DNA of 27,556 nt from an uncultured Alphaproteobacteria bacterium. GTDB taxonomy: Bacteria; Pseudomonadota; Alphaproteobacteria; RF32; CAG-239. The stretch covers positions 1-27,556 of the forward strand of contig CAKQLP010000015.1 of assembly GCA_934254675.1 (NCBI GenBank), in the 5' to 3' direction. Both the position numbers and the translations under genes were made by a program. Positions 15,420-22,970 of this stretch are shown in pieces (position 1 is the first letter of the stretch; each line of letters opens with the position of its first letter). The notes under the pieces were generated by a model. The model ran no database searches, was not told the DNA's origin, and saw only the letters and a program-made list of their open reading frames with translations.

Positions 15420-16466
15420 TTAATATTTTCTAGGAACTTTAATATCCGCAAGTAAATCAAAACCGACATACATTTGTCCAGTTCCAAAGCTATCTGCGGC
15501 GGTACTTTCACAGTACTTTGCGGCAACAGCGGGGGAAACAGGTTTGAAACGCTGTTCTTTTGTTTCTATGCAAAAATAGCCGTCATCATCATTGTCATCG
15601 CAATTTTGATGACCACTAATCTCTCCATTTTCATCTATGTTAGCATAGTATAAAATAGCACCAACCCCTAGCAAAGTTGGATCTGACAAATCCACATGAG
15701 TAACAATTCCTTTCATATCAGCGTTTCGCCAGTCATAAGTTAAAAGCGGCACGCATAAATTTTGGGGTACAAGAACACCGATAGATAATGTAGAGAAATC
15801 AGGATATACAGATCCTGCTGGGTTGATAAGGGTTAAAGGAGAAGATAAACCAATCCTCTTTTCTCCTTCTAATTCAAAAATGTATTCCGGTGGTAAAAGT
15901 CCCATGTCTTGAATTTGGTTATCAGCTCCCAGTGTCCCTCCGTCGAAATCATCATAAGTTTTTTGGCTGATATAAGCTGTTCGGATAGTGGTGGAAATAT
16001 CGGAAATCATATTGACAATTTTATTAACATGAATTTTTTCCATGGCTTTGGAGTAGCCGGCAATACCGCCAATGCTCAACACCCCGATGATGGCCAAGAC
16101 GCCGAGCATCTCAATCATGCTTCGCCCAAGGGAAAACTCGTTTAGCTGGTGTCTGCTTGAAATTTTCGCGCTTGTGTACTCTTTTTGTACACGTCGCTTA
16201 AAAATTCCGGCGCATTGACACACAACATCCAAGCCCTTGATAAGACTCTGTTCTCCGTCATACTCGGGCGTGTCCCGAGTATCCAAAGAAGAATGTTCCG
16301 AATGGATTCTCGGAATAAATCCGAGAATGACGTTTGAAAGGTGTTCCGCATGGATTCTCGGAATAAATCCGAGAATGACATTTTCAAGGTATTTTATATA
16401 GATTCTCGAAACAAGTCCGAGAATGACGGAGACTAGGGTATTCCGTTTCGACTCAAATTTTTTCAA
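15420..16466 (-). CDS. Type IV pilin/pseudopilin-like protein with long repeat-bearing leader
   Basis: The open frame from the TTG at 16466 gives 348 residues. The core is a prepilin signature, LG-RSMIEMLGVLAIIGVLSIGG at about 113-134: cleavage would fall between G114 and R115, glutamate is at +5 (E119), and a 20-residue hydrophobic helix follows, as in type IV pilins and pseudopilins anchored in the inner membrane. The mature part (about 230 residues) has several cysteines and a globular C-terminal domain with an acidic DENGEISGHQNCDDNDDDG stretch. A leader of 114 residues is far longer than usual (6-25); it contains three 16-residue repeats of the type VILGFIPRIH. No good ribosome binding site precedes TTG 16466. 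A better start is ATG 16567 in another frame across a TC tract. Confidence 0.7.
   Translation of the reverse strand: MKKFESKRNTLVSVILGLVSRIYIKYLENVILGFIPRIHAEHLSNVILGFIPRIHSEHSSLDTRDTPEYDGEQSLIKGLDVVCQCAGIFKRRVQKEYTSAKISSRHQLNEFSLGRSMIEMLGVLAIIGVLSIGGIAGYSKAMEKIHVNKIVNMISDISTTIRTAYISQKTYDDFDGGTLGADNQIQDMGLLPPEYIFELEGEKRIGLSSPLTLINPAGSVYPDFSTLSIGVLVPQNLCVPLLTYDWRNADMKGIVTHVDLSDPTLLGVGAILYYANIDENGEISGHQNCDDNDDDGYFCIETKEQRFKPVSPAVAAKYCESTAADSFGTGQMYVGFDLLADIKVPRKY
16260..16282. repeat. Palindromic element (tactcggg type)
   Basis: ATACTCGGG (16260-16268) and CCCGAGTAT (16274-16282) form a perfect 9-bp stem with loop cgtgt, preceded by gtc and followed by cc. It has the layout of the three downstream ATTCTCGG palindromes but a different stem, so it is a fourth, diverged member. 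It is inside the leader-coding frame of the prepilin-like gene (residues around LDTRDTPEYD). Confidence 0.65.
16295..16439. repeat. Three tandem 48/49-bp repeats, each with a palindrome
   Basis: Units are 16295-16342, 16343-16390 and 16391-16439. Each holds a palindrome: ATTCTCGG-aataaat-CCGAGAAT at 16306 and 16354, and the weaker ATTCTCG...CGAGAAT at 16402. Units 1 and 2 differ in only a few bases. The 48-bp period is 16 codons, so the repeats stay in frame with the prepilin-like gene and encode VILGLVSRIY, VILGFIPRIHA and VILGFIPRIHS type segments. Confidence 0.85.
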
Positions 16467-16525
16467 AAAGTGGTAAAAACCGCGTGTAGAAGCTTTAAAA
16501 CACTCTGAAATCGAATGTTTAGGAT

Positions 16526-16567
16526 TTACAGAGAGAGAGAGAGACCTTTGCTAAGCTTATTTTTCAT
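16526..16567 (-). other. Start region with (TC)7 slippage tract; candidate phase-variable start of the prepilin-like gene
   Basis: On the minus strand an ATG at 16567 is preceded by AGAGGA at an 8-nt spacing, a much better start than TTG 16466. It reads MKNKLSKG, enters (TC)7 at 16544-16531 and then hits TAA at 16528-16526, after 13 codons. The prepilin frame is open up to a stop at 16553, so it covers the whole TC tract. Losing one TC unit (or gaining two) puts ATG 16567 in frame with the prepilin frame with no stop between. As written the gene would be off. Confidence 0.55.
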
Positions 16568-16674
16568 CTTTCTTTCCTCTTTAAAGTAATAAATTCTGTT
16601 GAAAATAAGTATAAAATAATAAGCTTAACATATTGTTAAAATTGAAAGTTGATTGAAATATCCAAAAATTTATC

Positions 16675-16704
16675 TTTACGTTTTATTTGAAGTTGATGTA
16701 CAAT
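16675..16704 (+). promoter_or_regulatory. Possible promoter of the PH-like membrane protein gene
   Basis: TTTACG (16675-16680) and TACAAT (16699-16704) with an 18-bp spacer, 29 bp before the start codon. The area is AT-rich, so chance matches are likely. Confidence 0.35.
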
Positions 16705-16733
16705 TAAATAAAATAAATTATAGGAGAAAAGTT

Positions 16734-17213
16734 ATGCAAGAAACAATTTATTATCACTTTAAGAAGAATTACATTTGGCTGATGCTGAATGTTATGGCTT
16801 TAGTCTTGATAGCTTCTTGTTTGCTTAAAAGTTTATCATACGCCTGTTGGTGGGAGTTTCAAGTATTGACCGGCTTGTTTATTTTCACTTTGCTGATTTG
16901 GATTTATAAATATGCAATAAAGCAGCCAATGGCGGTTATTACCGATGAAACCATCAAAATTGACCATTCGAACCCAATTGCTTGGAAAGACATTGAATTG
17001 GCGGAAGAACGTATGGTTAAGTGTTGCGGCAAAGAGCGTCGAGTGATTGTTTTGCTTCCTAAAAAGGGTCTTGATTATAAATATAGCTTTTTGCAAAAAC
17101 ACAACGGAGAATTTACGCCGTTTTGTCTGCCTTTATATGGTATTTTGACACCGGAAGATGAGGAAAAAGTTTTCCGTATTGTGGCCGAGAAAGTTGGTTT
17201 GAAGGCTTTGTGA
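16734..17213 (+). CDS. Two-helix membrane protein with a PH-like (STM3941-type) cytoplasmic domain
   Basis: 159 residues from ATG 16734, chosen because AGGAG lies 8 nt upstream (an upstream in-frame ATG at 16653 has none). Two membrane segments at about 17-35 and 43-62 are followed by a soluble domain from about 65 to the end, starting KQPMAVITDETIKI and with IAWKDIELAEE. That pattern of a membrane hairpin, then a short strand pair, then W-x-D-I, resembles STM3941/bacterial PH-like families, whose function is unknown. It is followed 3 bp later by the histidine phosphatase gene and probably shares its mRNA. Confidence 0.72.
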   Translation: MQETIYYHFKKNYIWLMLNVMALVLIASCLLKSLSYACWWEFQVLTGLFIFTLLIWIYKYAIKQPMAVITDETIKIDHSNPIAWKDIELAEERMVKCCGKERRVIVLLPKKGLDYKYSFLQKHNGEFTPFCLPLYGILTPEDEEKVFRIVAEKVGLKAL

Positions 17214-17216
17214 TAT

Positions 17217-17792
17217 ATGCGGAAAGATTTTTATATTTTTCGCCATGGAGAAACTTTGTTGAACGCGCAGGCGCGGATACAAGGTTCGGGTATGGATGTT
17301 GAACTAAATGAAGTTGGAAAGGCTCAAGCCATGACTTTGGCGCAAAAACTAAAGCCTTGCGATTTGGAGGTTATATTCAGCAGTCCGCTGAAACGAGCTA
17401 TGCAAACCGCGCGGACCGTGGCGGAAGTTTGTCATTGTCCGGTGTTGGTTGAAAATGATTTGCGCGAATGTTTTTATGGCATTGCCGAGGGTTTGCCTGT
17501 TGCGGAAGTCAAGCAAAAATACGCGGATGTTTACGCCAATTGGGCGAATCCGAATTTTTGGGACATTGCCTATCCTGAGGGGGAAACTAAAAAAGCCGCA
17601 TTGGAAAGAGTGTGGAAACAGATAGAAGAATTGGCTGAAACTCCATATAAAACAATGGGCGTTGCCATTCATGGCGGCACCATGGGGAGTTTGCTCAATT
17701 ATTTGCATTATGATTTTGAACGCATTGAAAATTGCGCGGTTTTTCATTTGATTTATGATAATAACTGGCGAATTGAAGGGGGATTATTTTAG
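17217..17792 (+). CDS. Histidine phosphatase family protein (phosphoglycerate mutase-like)
   Basis: 191 residues. The catalytic motif FRHGET is at 8-13 (H10), SSPLKRAMQTA at 55-65 carries the phosphate-binding arginine, the acid E is in LRECFYGIAEG, and the second histidine is in VAIHGGTMGS near residue 153. This is the dPGM/GpmB/CobC-type fold. Substrate is not fixed by the sequence; the DxxxP-like insertion is too variable to separate mutase from phosphatase. Translation is probably coupled to the gene before it. Confidence 0.88.
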   Translation: MRKDFYIFRHGETLLNAQARIQGSGMDVELNEVGKAQAMTLAQKLKPCDLEVIFSSPLKRAMQTARTVAEVCHCPVLVENDLRECFYGIAEGLPVAEVKQKYADVYANWANPNFWDIAYPEGETKKAALERVWKQIEELAETPYKTMGVAIHGGTMGSLLNYLHYDFERIENCAVFHLIYDNNWRIEGGLF

Positions 17793-17871
17793 GTTTTTAC
17801 TCTTTTTTTTATTAGATATTTGTCTTAAATTATGCTAAACTAAGGCATATATTATTATAAAGGAGGGAATT

Positions 17872-18732
17872 ATGGTTAAACCTGTTGTTGTCGGAATCGG
17901 TGAACTTCTGTGGGATATGTTGCCTGAGGGCAAGCGTGCCGGCGGAGCACCGATTAATTTTGTTTATAACGCCACTCAGCTTGGAGCCGATGGCTATGCG
18001 GTCAGCGCGGTGGGGAAAGACGCTTTGGGCGATGAGATTATTCACGAATTGGAGAAAAGTCATATTCATTATGTGTTGCAACGTAATGATTATCCGACAA
18101 GCGTTGTGGAAGTGGCTTTGAACAACGGAATTCCAACCTATACAATTGTTGAGGGCGTGGCGTGGGACTATTTGGAAGCAACGCCTCAAGAAATTGAAGT
18201 GGTGAAAAAAGCCAACGCGGTTTGTTTTGGAACTTTGGCTTTACGCTCGGCAAAAACAAAAAAAGCGGTGTTGACTCTGCTGAAAAACGTGCCGGACACG
18301 GCTTATAAATTGTTTGATGTTAATTTGCGCAGCGACTATTTTTCAAAGGAATTGATTGACGAACTTTTGCAAGAGGCCAATGTCTTCAAAATCAATGACG
18401 AAGAAATGATTAAAGTGCAAAAATTGTTTGACTTAAATCTTTCGGTTGAAGATGTTTGCCGATGGTTTATCCAAAAATATAATTTGCGTTATTTGATTTT
18501 TACGGCCGGCGAAAAATATAGCATTGTTTATGCCGCTGACGGGGAAAACTCATATTTGGAAACGCCAAAGGTTAAGGTTGCCGATACAGTGGGAGCCGGT
18601 GATTCGTTTTCCGCCGGATTTATTATGGGACTGTTGAACGGCAAAACCATGCGTGAAGCGCATAAACAAGCTGTGGCTACGGCCGCTTTTGTCTGCACCA
18701 AAAGCGGAGCTTGGCCGGAATATGAAAAATAA
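17872..18732 (+). CDS. PfkB-family sugar kinase, fructokinase-like
   Basis: 286 residues, typical for the family. Start motif GIGELLWDML with GGAPINFVYN (24-33, substrate binding), and the ATP/anion-hole signature DTVGAGDSFSAGF (238-250) with the catalytic base D244. The GGAP-N-N-A arrangement is that of ScrK/fructokinases rather than ribokinase. Phosphorylates a hexose, probably fructose, in the cytoplasm. GGAGGG lies 6 nt before the ATG. It precedes a FucP-type transporter by 21 bp, so uptake and phosphorylation of one sugar are likely coupled. Confidence 0.9.
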   Translation: MVKPVVVGIGELLWDMLPEGKRAGGAPINFVYNATQLGADGYAVSAVGKDALGDEIIHELEKSHIHYVLQRNDYPTSVVEVALNNGIPTYTIVEGVAWDYLEATPQEIEVVKKANAVCFGTLALRSAKTKKAVLTLLKNVPDTAYKLFDVNLRSDYFSKELIDELLQEANVFKINDEEMIKVQKLFDLNLSVEDVCRWFIQKYNLRYLIFTAGEKYSIVYAADGENSYLETPKVKVADTVGAGDSFSAGFIMGLLNGKTMREAHKQAVATAAFVCTKSGAWPEYEK

Positions 18733-18753
18733 CTAAAAAAAAGGAGAAAAGCG

Positions 18754-19899
18754 ATGTTGAAAACGGCTATGTTAAAAAAACTTGTACCGATTATGTTTGC
18801 TTTTTTTGCAATGGGGGCGGTTGATTTTGTGGGGATTGCCACAAACTATGTTAAAGCGGATTTTGCCCTTTCGGATACGTTGGCGAATTTGTTTACGTCT
18901 ATGACTTTTTTCTGGTTTTTGATTTTTTCGGTGCCGACCGGCTTGCTAATGAACAAAATCGGTCGCCGTAAAACCGTTTTGCTTAGTTTGGCAATTTCCA
19001 TGTTGGCTTTGGTTTTGCCAATGTTTGAGTATAATATGGTGGTTATAATGATTGCTTTTTCACTTTTAGGAATCAGCAACACCATTATGCAGGTTTCGTT
19101 GAATCCGTTGGTTTCAAATATTGTGTCTAAAGATAAGATGTCGAGTGCATTGACCTTTGGGCAATTTGTGAAAGCCACAGCCTCGTTTGCGGCGCCGATT
19201 TTGGCTGGTTGGGGCGCAATTCATTTTGGTAAATGGCAGATTTTGTTTCCGTTTTTCTTGATTGAAACGGCGGTGGCGTATGTTTTGTTGGCGCGTGAAA
19301 AGATAGAAGAAACAGAAGTCGGGCAAGCCTCCGGATTTAAGGAATGCTTTAAGCTGTTGGGCAATGGCACGATTTTCTTATGTTTTATGGCGGTGATGTG
19401 TCACGTTGGGTTGGATGTGGGCACCAATGTAACCACGCCAAAGCTTTTAATGCAAAAATTGGGGTGGACATTGGAGCAAGCCGGTTATGCAACCAGTGTA
19501 TATTTCTTTTTTCGGACAATCGGTAGTTTTAGCGGGGCATATATTCTGGCTAAATATTCCAATCATAAATATTTTTTAGGCAGTGTGCTGTTGATGATAT
19601 TGGCTTTGTGCGGCGTGTTCGTTTTCAACAGCAAAGAATTGCTTTATATTTGCATTGCCTGCATTGGTTATGGTAATGCAAATATTTTTCCGGTTGTTTT
19701 CTCACAGGCAATGAAGACGATGCCGCAACATGGCAACGAAGTGTCCGGTTTGATGATTATGGGGATTTTCGGTGGCACGGTTTTTCCGCTTTTAATGGGA
19801 ATCGCGTCGGATTTTGCCAATAACCAGCACGGGGCGGTTGTTGTTATGCTGTTATGCGCAGTCTATTTGCTGTTTATGAGCCGAAAAGTTAAAGATTAA
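18754..19899 (+). CDS. MFS sugar transporter, FucP-like
   Basis: 381 residues with 12 membrane segments. MNKIGRRKTVLL near residue 67 is the major facilitator loop 2-3 motif, and ISNTIMQVSLNPLV at about 107-120 fits the FucP/GluP branch of proton-coupled sugar importers. The C-terminal half has CIGYGNANIFPVVFS, another FucP-group mark. GGAG lies 7 nt before the ATG. Partner of the sugar kinase upstream; the two make a small catabolic operon ended by a strong hairpin. The exact sugar cannot be read. Confidence 0.88.
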   Translation: MLKTAMLKKLVPIMFAFFAMGAVDFVGIATNYVKADFALSDTLANLFTSMTFFWFLIFSVPTGLLMNKIGRRKTVLLSLAISMLALVLPMFEYNMVVIMIAFSLLGISNTIMQVSLNPLVSNIVSKDKMSSALTFGQFVKATASFAAPILAGWGAIHFGKWQILFPFFLIETAVAYVLLAREKIEETEVGQASGFKECFKLLGNGTIFLCFMAVMCHVGLDVGTNVTTPKLLMQKLGWTLEQAGYATSVYFFFRTIGSFSGAYILAKYSNHKYFLGSVLLMILALCGVFVFNSKELLYICIACIGYGNANIFPVVFSQAMKTMPQHGNEVSGLMIMGIFGGTVFPLLMGIASDFANNQHGAVVVMLLCAVYLLFMSRKVKD

Positions 19900-19915
19900 T
19901 AGTTTTAGCAATTAA

Positions 19916-19973
19916 AAAAAGCCCCTTAATGAACTATCCAACTTCTGTGGTGCAGTTCATTAAGGGGCTTTTT
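19916..19973. terminator. Long-stem bidirectional terminator
   Basis: A perfect 20-bp stem, aaaaagccccttaatgaact (19916-19935) with its complement at 19954-19973, around an 18-nt loop. The A5/T5 ends serve both the FucP operon and the convergent small membrane protein gene ending at 19980. The stem and the loop are longer than usual. Confidence 0.8.
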
Positions 19974-19979
19974 CTGTGA

Positions 19980-20297
19980 CTATTTCCAAGTCCATTGGAA
20001 AAGTTTAATGATTCCAATGGTTATGAAACCAATGATAAATGCACCTGACATGTTGAACACAACCTGTGCAATGCTGGCAAAAATCATTGTCCGATTGTCA
20101 AAACTCCAAAAAACATCTGGAATAACCGGATTGGGTGTTATAAATGTTAATCCGAGCAAAACCAAAAAAAGTGCGCGGGTAAAACGCTGCAATCCCAGAC
20201 CTTTGATTTCCAAAAAATCTCCATGTTCTTTCTGAGCAAAGTAAACGATTGTCGTCAATAGAATAACAGCAACCGCATAAATTATAAAAAGAGCCAT
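19980..20297 (-). CDS. Small membrane protein of unknown function
   Basis: 105 residues with three hydrophobic segments (about 2-20, 40-55 and 75-98) and short polar loops: a KEHGDFLEIKG loop after the first and NPVIPDVFWSFDNRT after the second. No family recognised. It has a TTGACA-17-CATACT promoter and a leader next to the ATG that it shares with the genes starting at 9063 and 23462, with no Shine-Dalgarno. It lies just downstream of truncated eptA. Confidence 0.72.
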   Translation of the reverse strand: MALFIIYAVAVILLTTIVYFAQKEHGDFLEIKGLGLQRFTRALFLVLLGLTFITPNPVIPDVFWSFDNRTMIFASIAQVVFNMSGAFIIGFITIGIIKLFQWTWK

Positions 20298-20314
20298 AAT
20301 GATAAAAAATTAAT
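20295..20314 (-). promoter_or_regulatory. Shared leader motif before the 105-aa membrane protein
   Basis: Minus strand ATTAATTTTTTATCATTATG ends in the start codon; it differs from the copy before the 390-aa gene by one insertion and one change. Confidence 0.6.
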
Positions 20315-20331
20315 AGTTTAACAATGTTTTC

Positions 20332-20360
20332 AGTATGTTGCTTTTTTCTTTTTTTGTCAA
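20332..20360 (-). promoter_or_regulatory. Promoter of the 105-aa membrane protein gene
   Basis: TTGACA (20360-20355) and CATACT (20337-20332) with 17 bp between, beginning 8 bp after the end of truncated eptA. Confidence 0.6.
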
Positions 20361-20367
20361 TGATTAT

Positions 20368-20823
20368 TTAATGGCAAAGCGCTTCGGCGGCGGCCGGCTG
20401 ATAGTTCACATTGACGCGCATAAGTAAAAAAGCCGGAATAAATCCCGTTATCAACATATAGAGCCAGAAGGAAGAAGACATATGCTCCATTGTTTCTCGG
20501 GGATTTGTTTCCATAATATTGCGAATCATATCAGAGTCAATATAAATGCCGTCCGCAAACATATAGTAGTTTGCCGCCGCCGAACCTATAAGCAATATTG
20601 TTGTTACAAGCTTACCAACATAAGGACAAAATAAAATGTTAAAAAGCGCATAAAGCGGAATGAATATAAAAACGCCAAGGGAAAGAGCGAAAATCAACAT
20701 CATAAGGCTGTCAATTTGGATATTTTGTGTTATGTAGCGCCAAAAAGACAAATTTAAGATAGTTGAGAAATAGAAAGTTATTCCCAAAATTAATGATGTT
20801 GACGATATATTCAATTTTTTCAT
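20368..20823 (-). pseudogene. eptA: Truncated phosphoethanolamine transferase (EptA): only the N-terminal membrane domain
   Basis: 151 residues from the ATG at 20823 (AGGAT 7 nt upstream; an in-frame start ten codons earlier is less likely). It matches the EptA_B_N (DUF1705) membrane region: FNILFCPYVGK, the LLIGSAAANYYMFADGIYID stretch, DSDMIRNIMETNPRE and MLITGFIPAFLLMRVNVNY. Full EptA is about 540 residues; the periplasmic sulfatase domain with the zinc site and catalytic threonine is absent, and the frame ends right after the fourth membrane segment, followed by the promoter of the next gene. It is probably a remnant, or a helix-only protein with a new role. It lies divergent from the two-component system, as eptA often lies beside pmrAB. 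Confidence 0.8.
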
Positions 20824-20865
20824 TTTTTTATCCTCATGTTGGTGCGAAGCCAAAACTAGCGAGGT

Positions 20866-20940
20866 AATCTAAAAACAATCTAAAAAAATATAAAAAAATT
20901 TTCAGATTAAAATAAAATTCTTTTAGATAACATTCAGATT
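20866..20940. promoter_or_regulatory. Array of five TTnAGATT boxes (probable response-regulator operator)
   Basis: TTTAGATT occurs on the minus strand at 20873-20866 and 20884-20877 (11 bp apart). On the plus strand TTCAGATT is at 20901, TTTAGATA at 20922 and TTCAGATT at 20933 (21 and 11 bp apart). Direct repeats at 11-bp steps are how OmpR/PhoB-family regulators bind. The array fills the gap between truncated eptA and the response regulator gene, so it may control both directions. Confidence 0.55.
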
Positions 20941-20988
20941 GAGTTCTTATAAAATTTATCTTAAATTATTTTCAGTGGGGTGAACGCA

Positions 20989-21678
20989 ATGCAAATTTTA
21001 TTGGTGGAAGATGATAGAAATCTGGGGCAGGGAATAAAAACTTTGCTGGAAATTGACGGCTATCAAGTCACTTTGGTAGAAAATGGAGCGGAAGCCATTG
21101 ATGAATTTAAGTTTGGTACGGCGCAATACGATGTTGTTTTATTGGATTGGATGCTTCCCGAATTTTCCGGTATAGAAGTTTGCAAATGGCTTAGAGACAT
21201 CAAAAAAGGACACTATACGGGGGGCATTGTCTTTTTGACGGCAAAGTCTGAATTGGACGACTGTGTTCAAGCGCTGGAAGTCGGCGCCGATGATTATATT
21301 ACCAAGCCGTTTGAAATTCGCGAGTTAAAAGCGCGTATTCGCGCGGTTCTGCGGCGAAAAAACAAGCCCTATGTCGATAATGTTTATGAAGCGAAAGGCT
21401 ATGTTTTGGATTGCACACAAAATACATTGAGCAATGGCACCGAGACTTTGAATTTTTCGAAGACGGAATTTAAAATTTTACAAATTTTATTTATCAATAA
21501 CGGCAAAACGATTTTAAGAGAAACTTTATTTGAAAAAGTTTGGGGAGATAATTTAGAAATCAGCGGAGCCAATTTGGATTCTTATATTTACAATTTGCGT
21601 AAAAAGCTTAAAATTTGGCAAGATAAAATGCAAATAACTCTATTGAAAAACATTGGTTACACGCTGGAATTTAAATGA
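20989..21678 (+). CDS. OmpR/PhoB-family response regulator
   Basis: 229 residues from ATG 20989 (GGGGTG upstream); a GTG at 20980 would add three. Receiver domain 1-115 with acidic pair D8/D9, phosphorylation site D53 (LLDWMLPE), T84 and K106 (ITKPFE). A winged-helix Trans_reg_C domain runs from about 130 to the end with FSKTEFKILQILF and the final GYTLEF hairpin. It probably binds the 11-bp-spaced boxes just upstream and so controls itself. It overlaps the kinase gene by 4 bp. The neighbouring eptA remnant suggests a PmrA/BasR-like or envelope-stress role, but this is inferred. Confidence 0.93.
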   Translation: MQILLVEDDRNLGQGIKTLLEIDGYQVTLVENGAEAIDEFKFGTAQYDVVLLDWMLPEFSGIEVCKWLRDIKKGHYTGGIVFLTAKSELDDCVQALEVGADDYITKPFEIRELKARIRAVLRRKNKPYVDNVYEAKGYVLDCTQNTLSNGTETLNFSKTEFKILQILFINNGKTILRETLFEKVWGDNLEISGANLDSYIYNLRKKLKIWQDKMQITLLKNIGYTLEFK

Positions 21679-22934
21679 TAAATCACTTAAAGAAAAAACT
21701 TTTATTTCGGTACGCGCTAATATTATTTAGTGTGTCTTTGCTTATATTTTGGGGTGGTTATGCCGCGTATCGGATTATTTCGCGCAATGTCATAACTTCA
21801 AGTTTGCGTGATTATTTGCAAGAAGAAGTTTTTGAATTTAAGCAAGAATATTCGGAATTGGAAATAAAACCTGAGCGAATAGCAGTGGCGGCGCGCAACA
21901 ACGCTTTACATTTTTTTTCATACGGATTTGTTGACGGGCAAATGCTCCGTTTGGAGCAACCGGCTGGAAACGTTGGAAATAAACTGACAGAAAAAATGCA
22001 AGATTGGCAAGGCGAAGATTGGCAACTTCAAACAGTTAAATTGCGGGATAATGACGAGCGCTGGAGGTTTTTGGCTTTATCCGAAAGCTGGGCGGACGAA
22101 TCAAGCGGAAAACATTTCAGGGTTGTGGTTTTGCTAAACGTTACGCCGTATATTTATGTGACTCATCGTTATAAAAGCTATGGTTTGGCGGTTGTCGGTT
22201 TGCTATGTTTGTTTTCGCTTCTTGCGGCGAAATTGATGTCTGACAACGCGGTTAAACCATTGGCGGAAGCTTATTGCCGACAAAAAGAATTTGTTTCGGA
22301 TGCGTCGCACGAACTGAAAACGCCTTTAAGCGTGTTGATGACATATGTGGAAATTTTGCAAAGCCAGCCGCAAAATAAATCAGCGTTGCAAGTTTTGAAA
22401 GACGAATGTAAAAACATGTCGGGATTGGTTGAAAGCCTGTTGGCGCTGTCTCGTTTGGAAAATAATGATAAATTGCCGAAGGCGCAGGAGATTGTTTTGG
22501 CGGACATACTCAAGGCAATTGTTGAAAAATTAAACACCGTGCATCAAGAACGAAAAAATCCAATTACTTTTAGTTGTCCTGTTTCTGCCAAGTTGAAGAT
22601 GGTTCCGCAACATTTGGAGCGGTTGTTGGTTATTTTGCTGGATAATGCCATAAAATACACGCCGGCGGACAAAAATATCAATGTGCGGGTCGTTAGCGAA
22701 TTGCATAGGGTTAAGATGGCGGTCAAAGACGAGGGAAGGGGAATTTCCGCCTTGGATTTGCCGCATGTTTTTGAGCGTTTTTACCGTGCGGACAAAGGAC
22801 GGAATCGGCAATCCGGCGGTTTTGGCTTGGGATTAGCGATGGCGCAAAATATTGTGCGAAAATACCATGGAGAAATTACGGTTTCAAGTCGTGAAGGAAA
22901 AGGTTCTGAATTTATAATTATTTTACCGCAATAA
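21675..22934 (+). CDS. Membrane-bound sensor histidine kinase
   Basis: 419 residues. Two membrane segments (about 12-33 and 169-188) enclose a 135-residue periplasmic sensor region rich in Glu, Asp and Trp. Then HisKA with FVSDASHELKTPLSVL (H212), the N box LLVILLDNAIKYTP near 320, the G1 box VKDEGRGIS, the F box VFERFYRADKG and the G2 box GGFGLGLAMAQNIV. No clear HAMP domain lies between TM2 and HisKA; only about 20 residues separate them. Partner of the response regulator (ATGA-type overlap). The stimulus is unknown. Confidence 0.93.
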   Translation: MINHLKKKLLFRYALILFSVSLLIFWGGYAAYRIISRNVITSSLRDYLQEEVFEFKQEYSELEIKPERIAVAARNNALHFFSYGFVDGQMLRLEQPAGNVGNKLTEKMQDWQGEDWQLQTVKLRDNDERWRFLALSESWADESSGKHFRVVVLLNVTPYIYVTHRYKSYGLAVVGLLCLFSLLAAKLMSDNAVKPLAEAYCRQKEFVSDASHELKTPLSVLMTYVEILQSQPQNKSALQVLKDECKNMSGLVESLLALSRLENNDKLPKAQEIVLADILKAIVEKLNTVHQERKNPITFSCPVSAKLKMVPQHLERLLVILLDNAIKYTPADKNINVRVVSELHRVKMAVKDEGRGISALDLPHVFERFYRADKGRNRQSGGFGLGLAMAQNIVRKYHGEITVSSREGKGSEFIIILPQ

Positions 22935-22967
22935 AAAAACAGTCCTTTTTAAAAGGACTGTTTTTTT
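22934..22967. terminator. Bidirectional terminator after the two-component operon
   Basis: An 11-bp stem, acagtcctttt (22939-22949) with its complement at 22951-22961, flanked by A7 and T7. It serves the kinase gene and the convergent gene ending at 22971. Confidence 0.85.
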
Positions 22968-22970
22968 AGG

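Noticed and set aside
16295..16439. CRISPR array
   Set aside because: Three units repeat end to end with nearly the same whole sequence; there are no unique spacers and no cas genes.
16653..16733. 27-residue N-terminal extension of the PH-like membrane protein
   Set aside because: No ribosome site at 16653, and the sequence holds the promoter-like boxes and the AGGAG site of the ATG at 16734.
17830..18259. Minus-strand frames of 73-119 codons across the sugar kinase gene
   Set aside because: They are antisense shadows of a well-supported PfkB gene and show no family motif.
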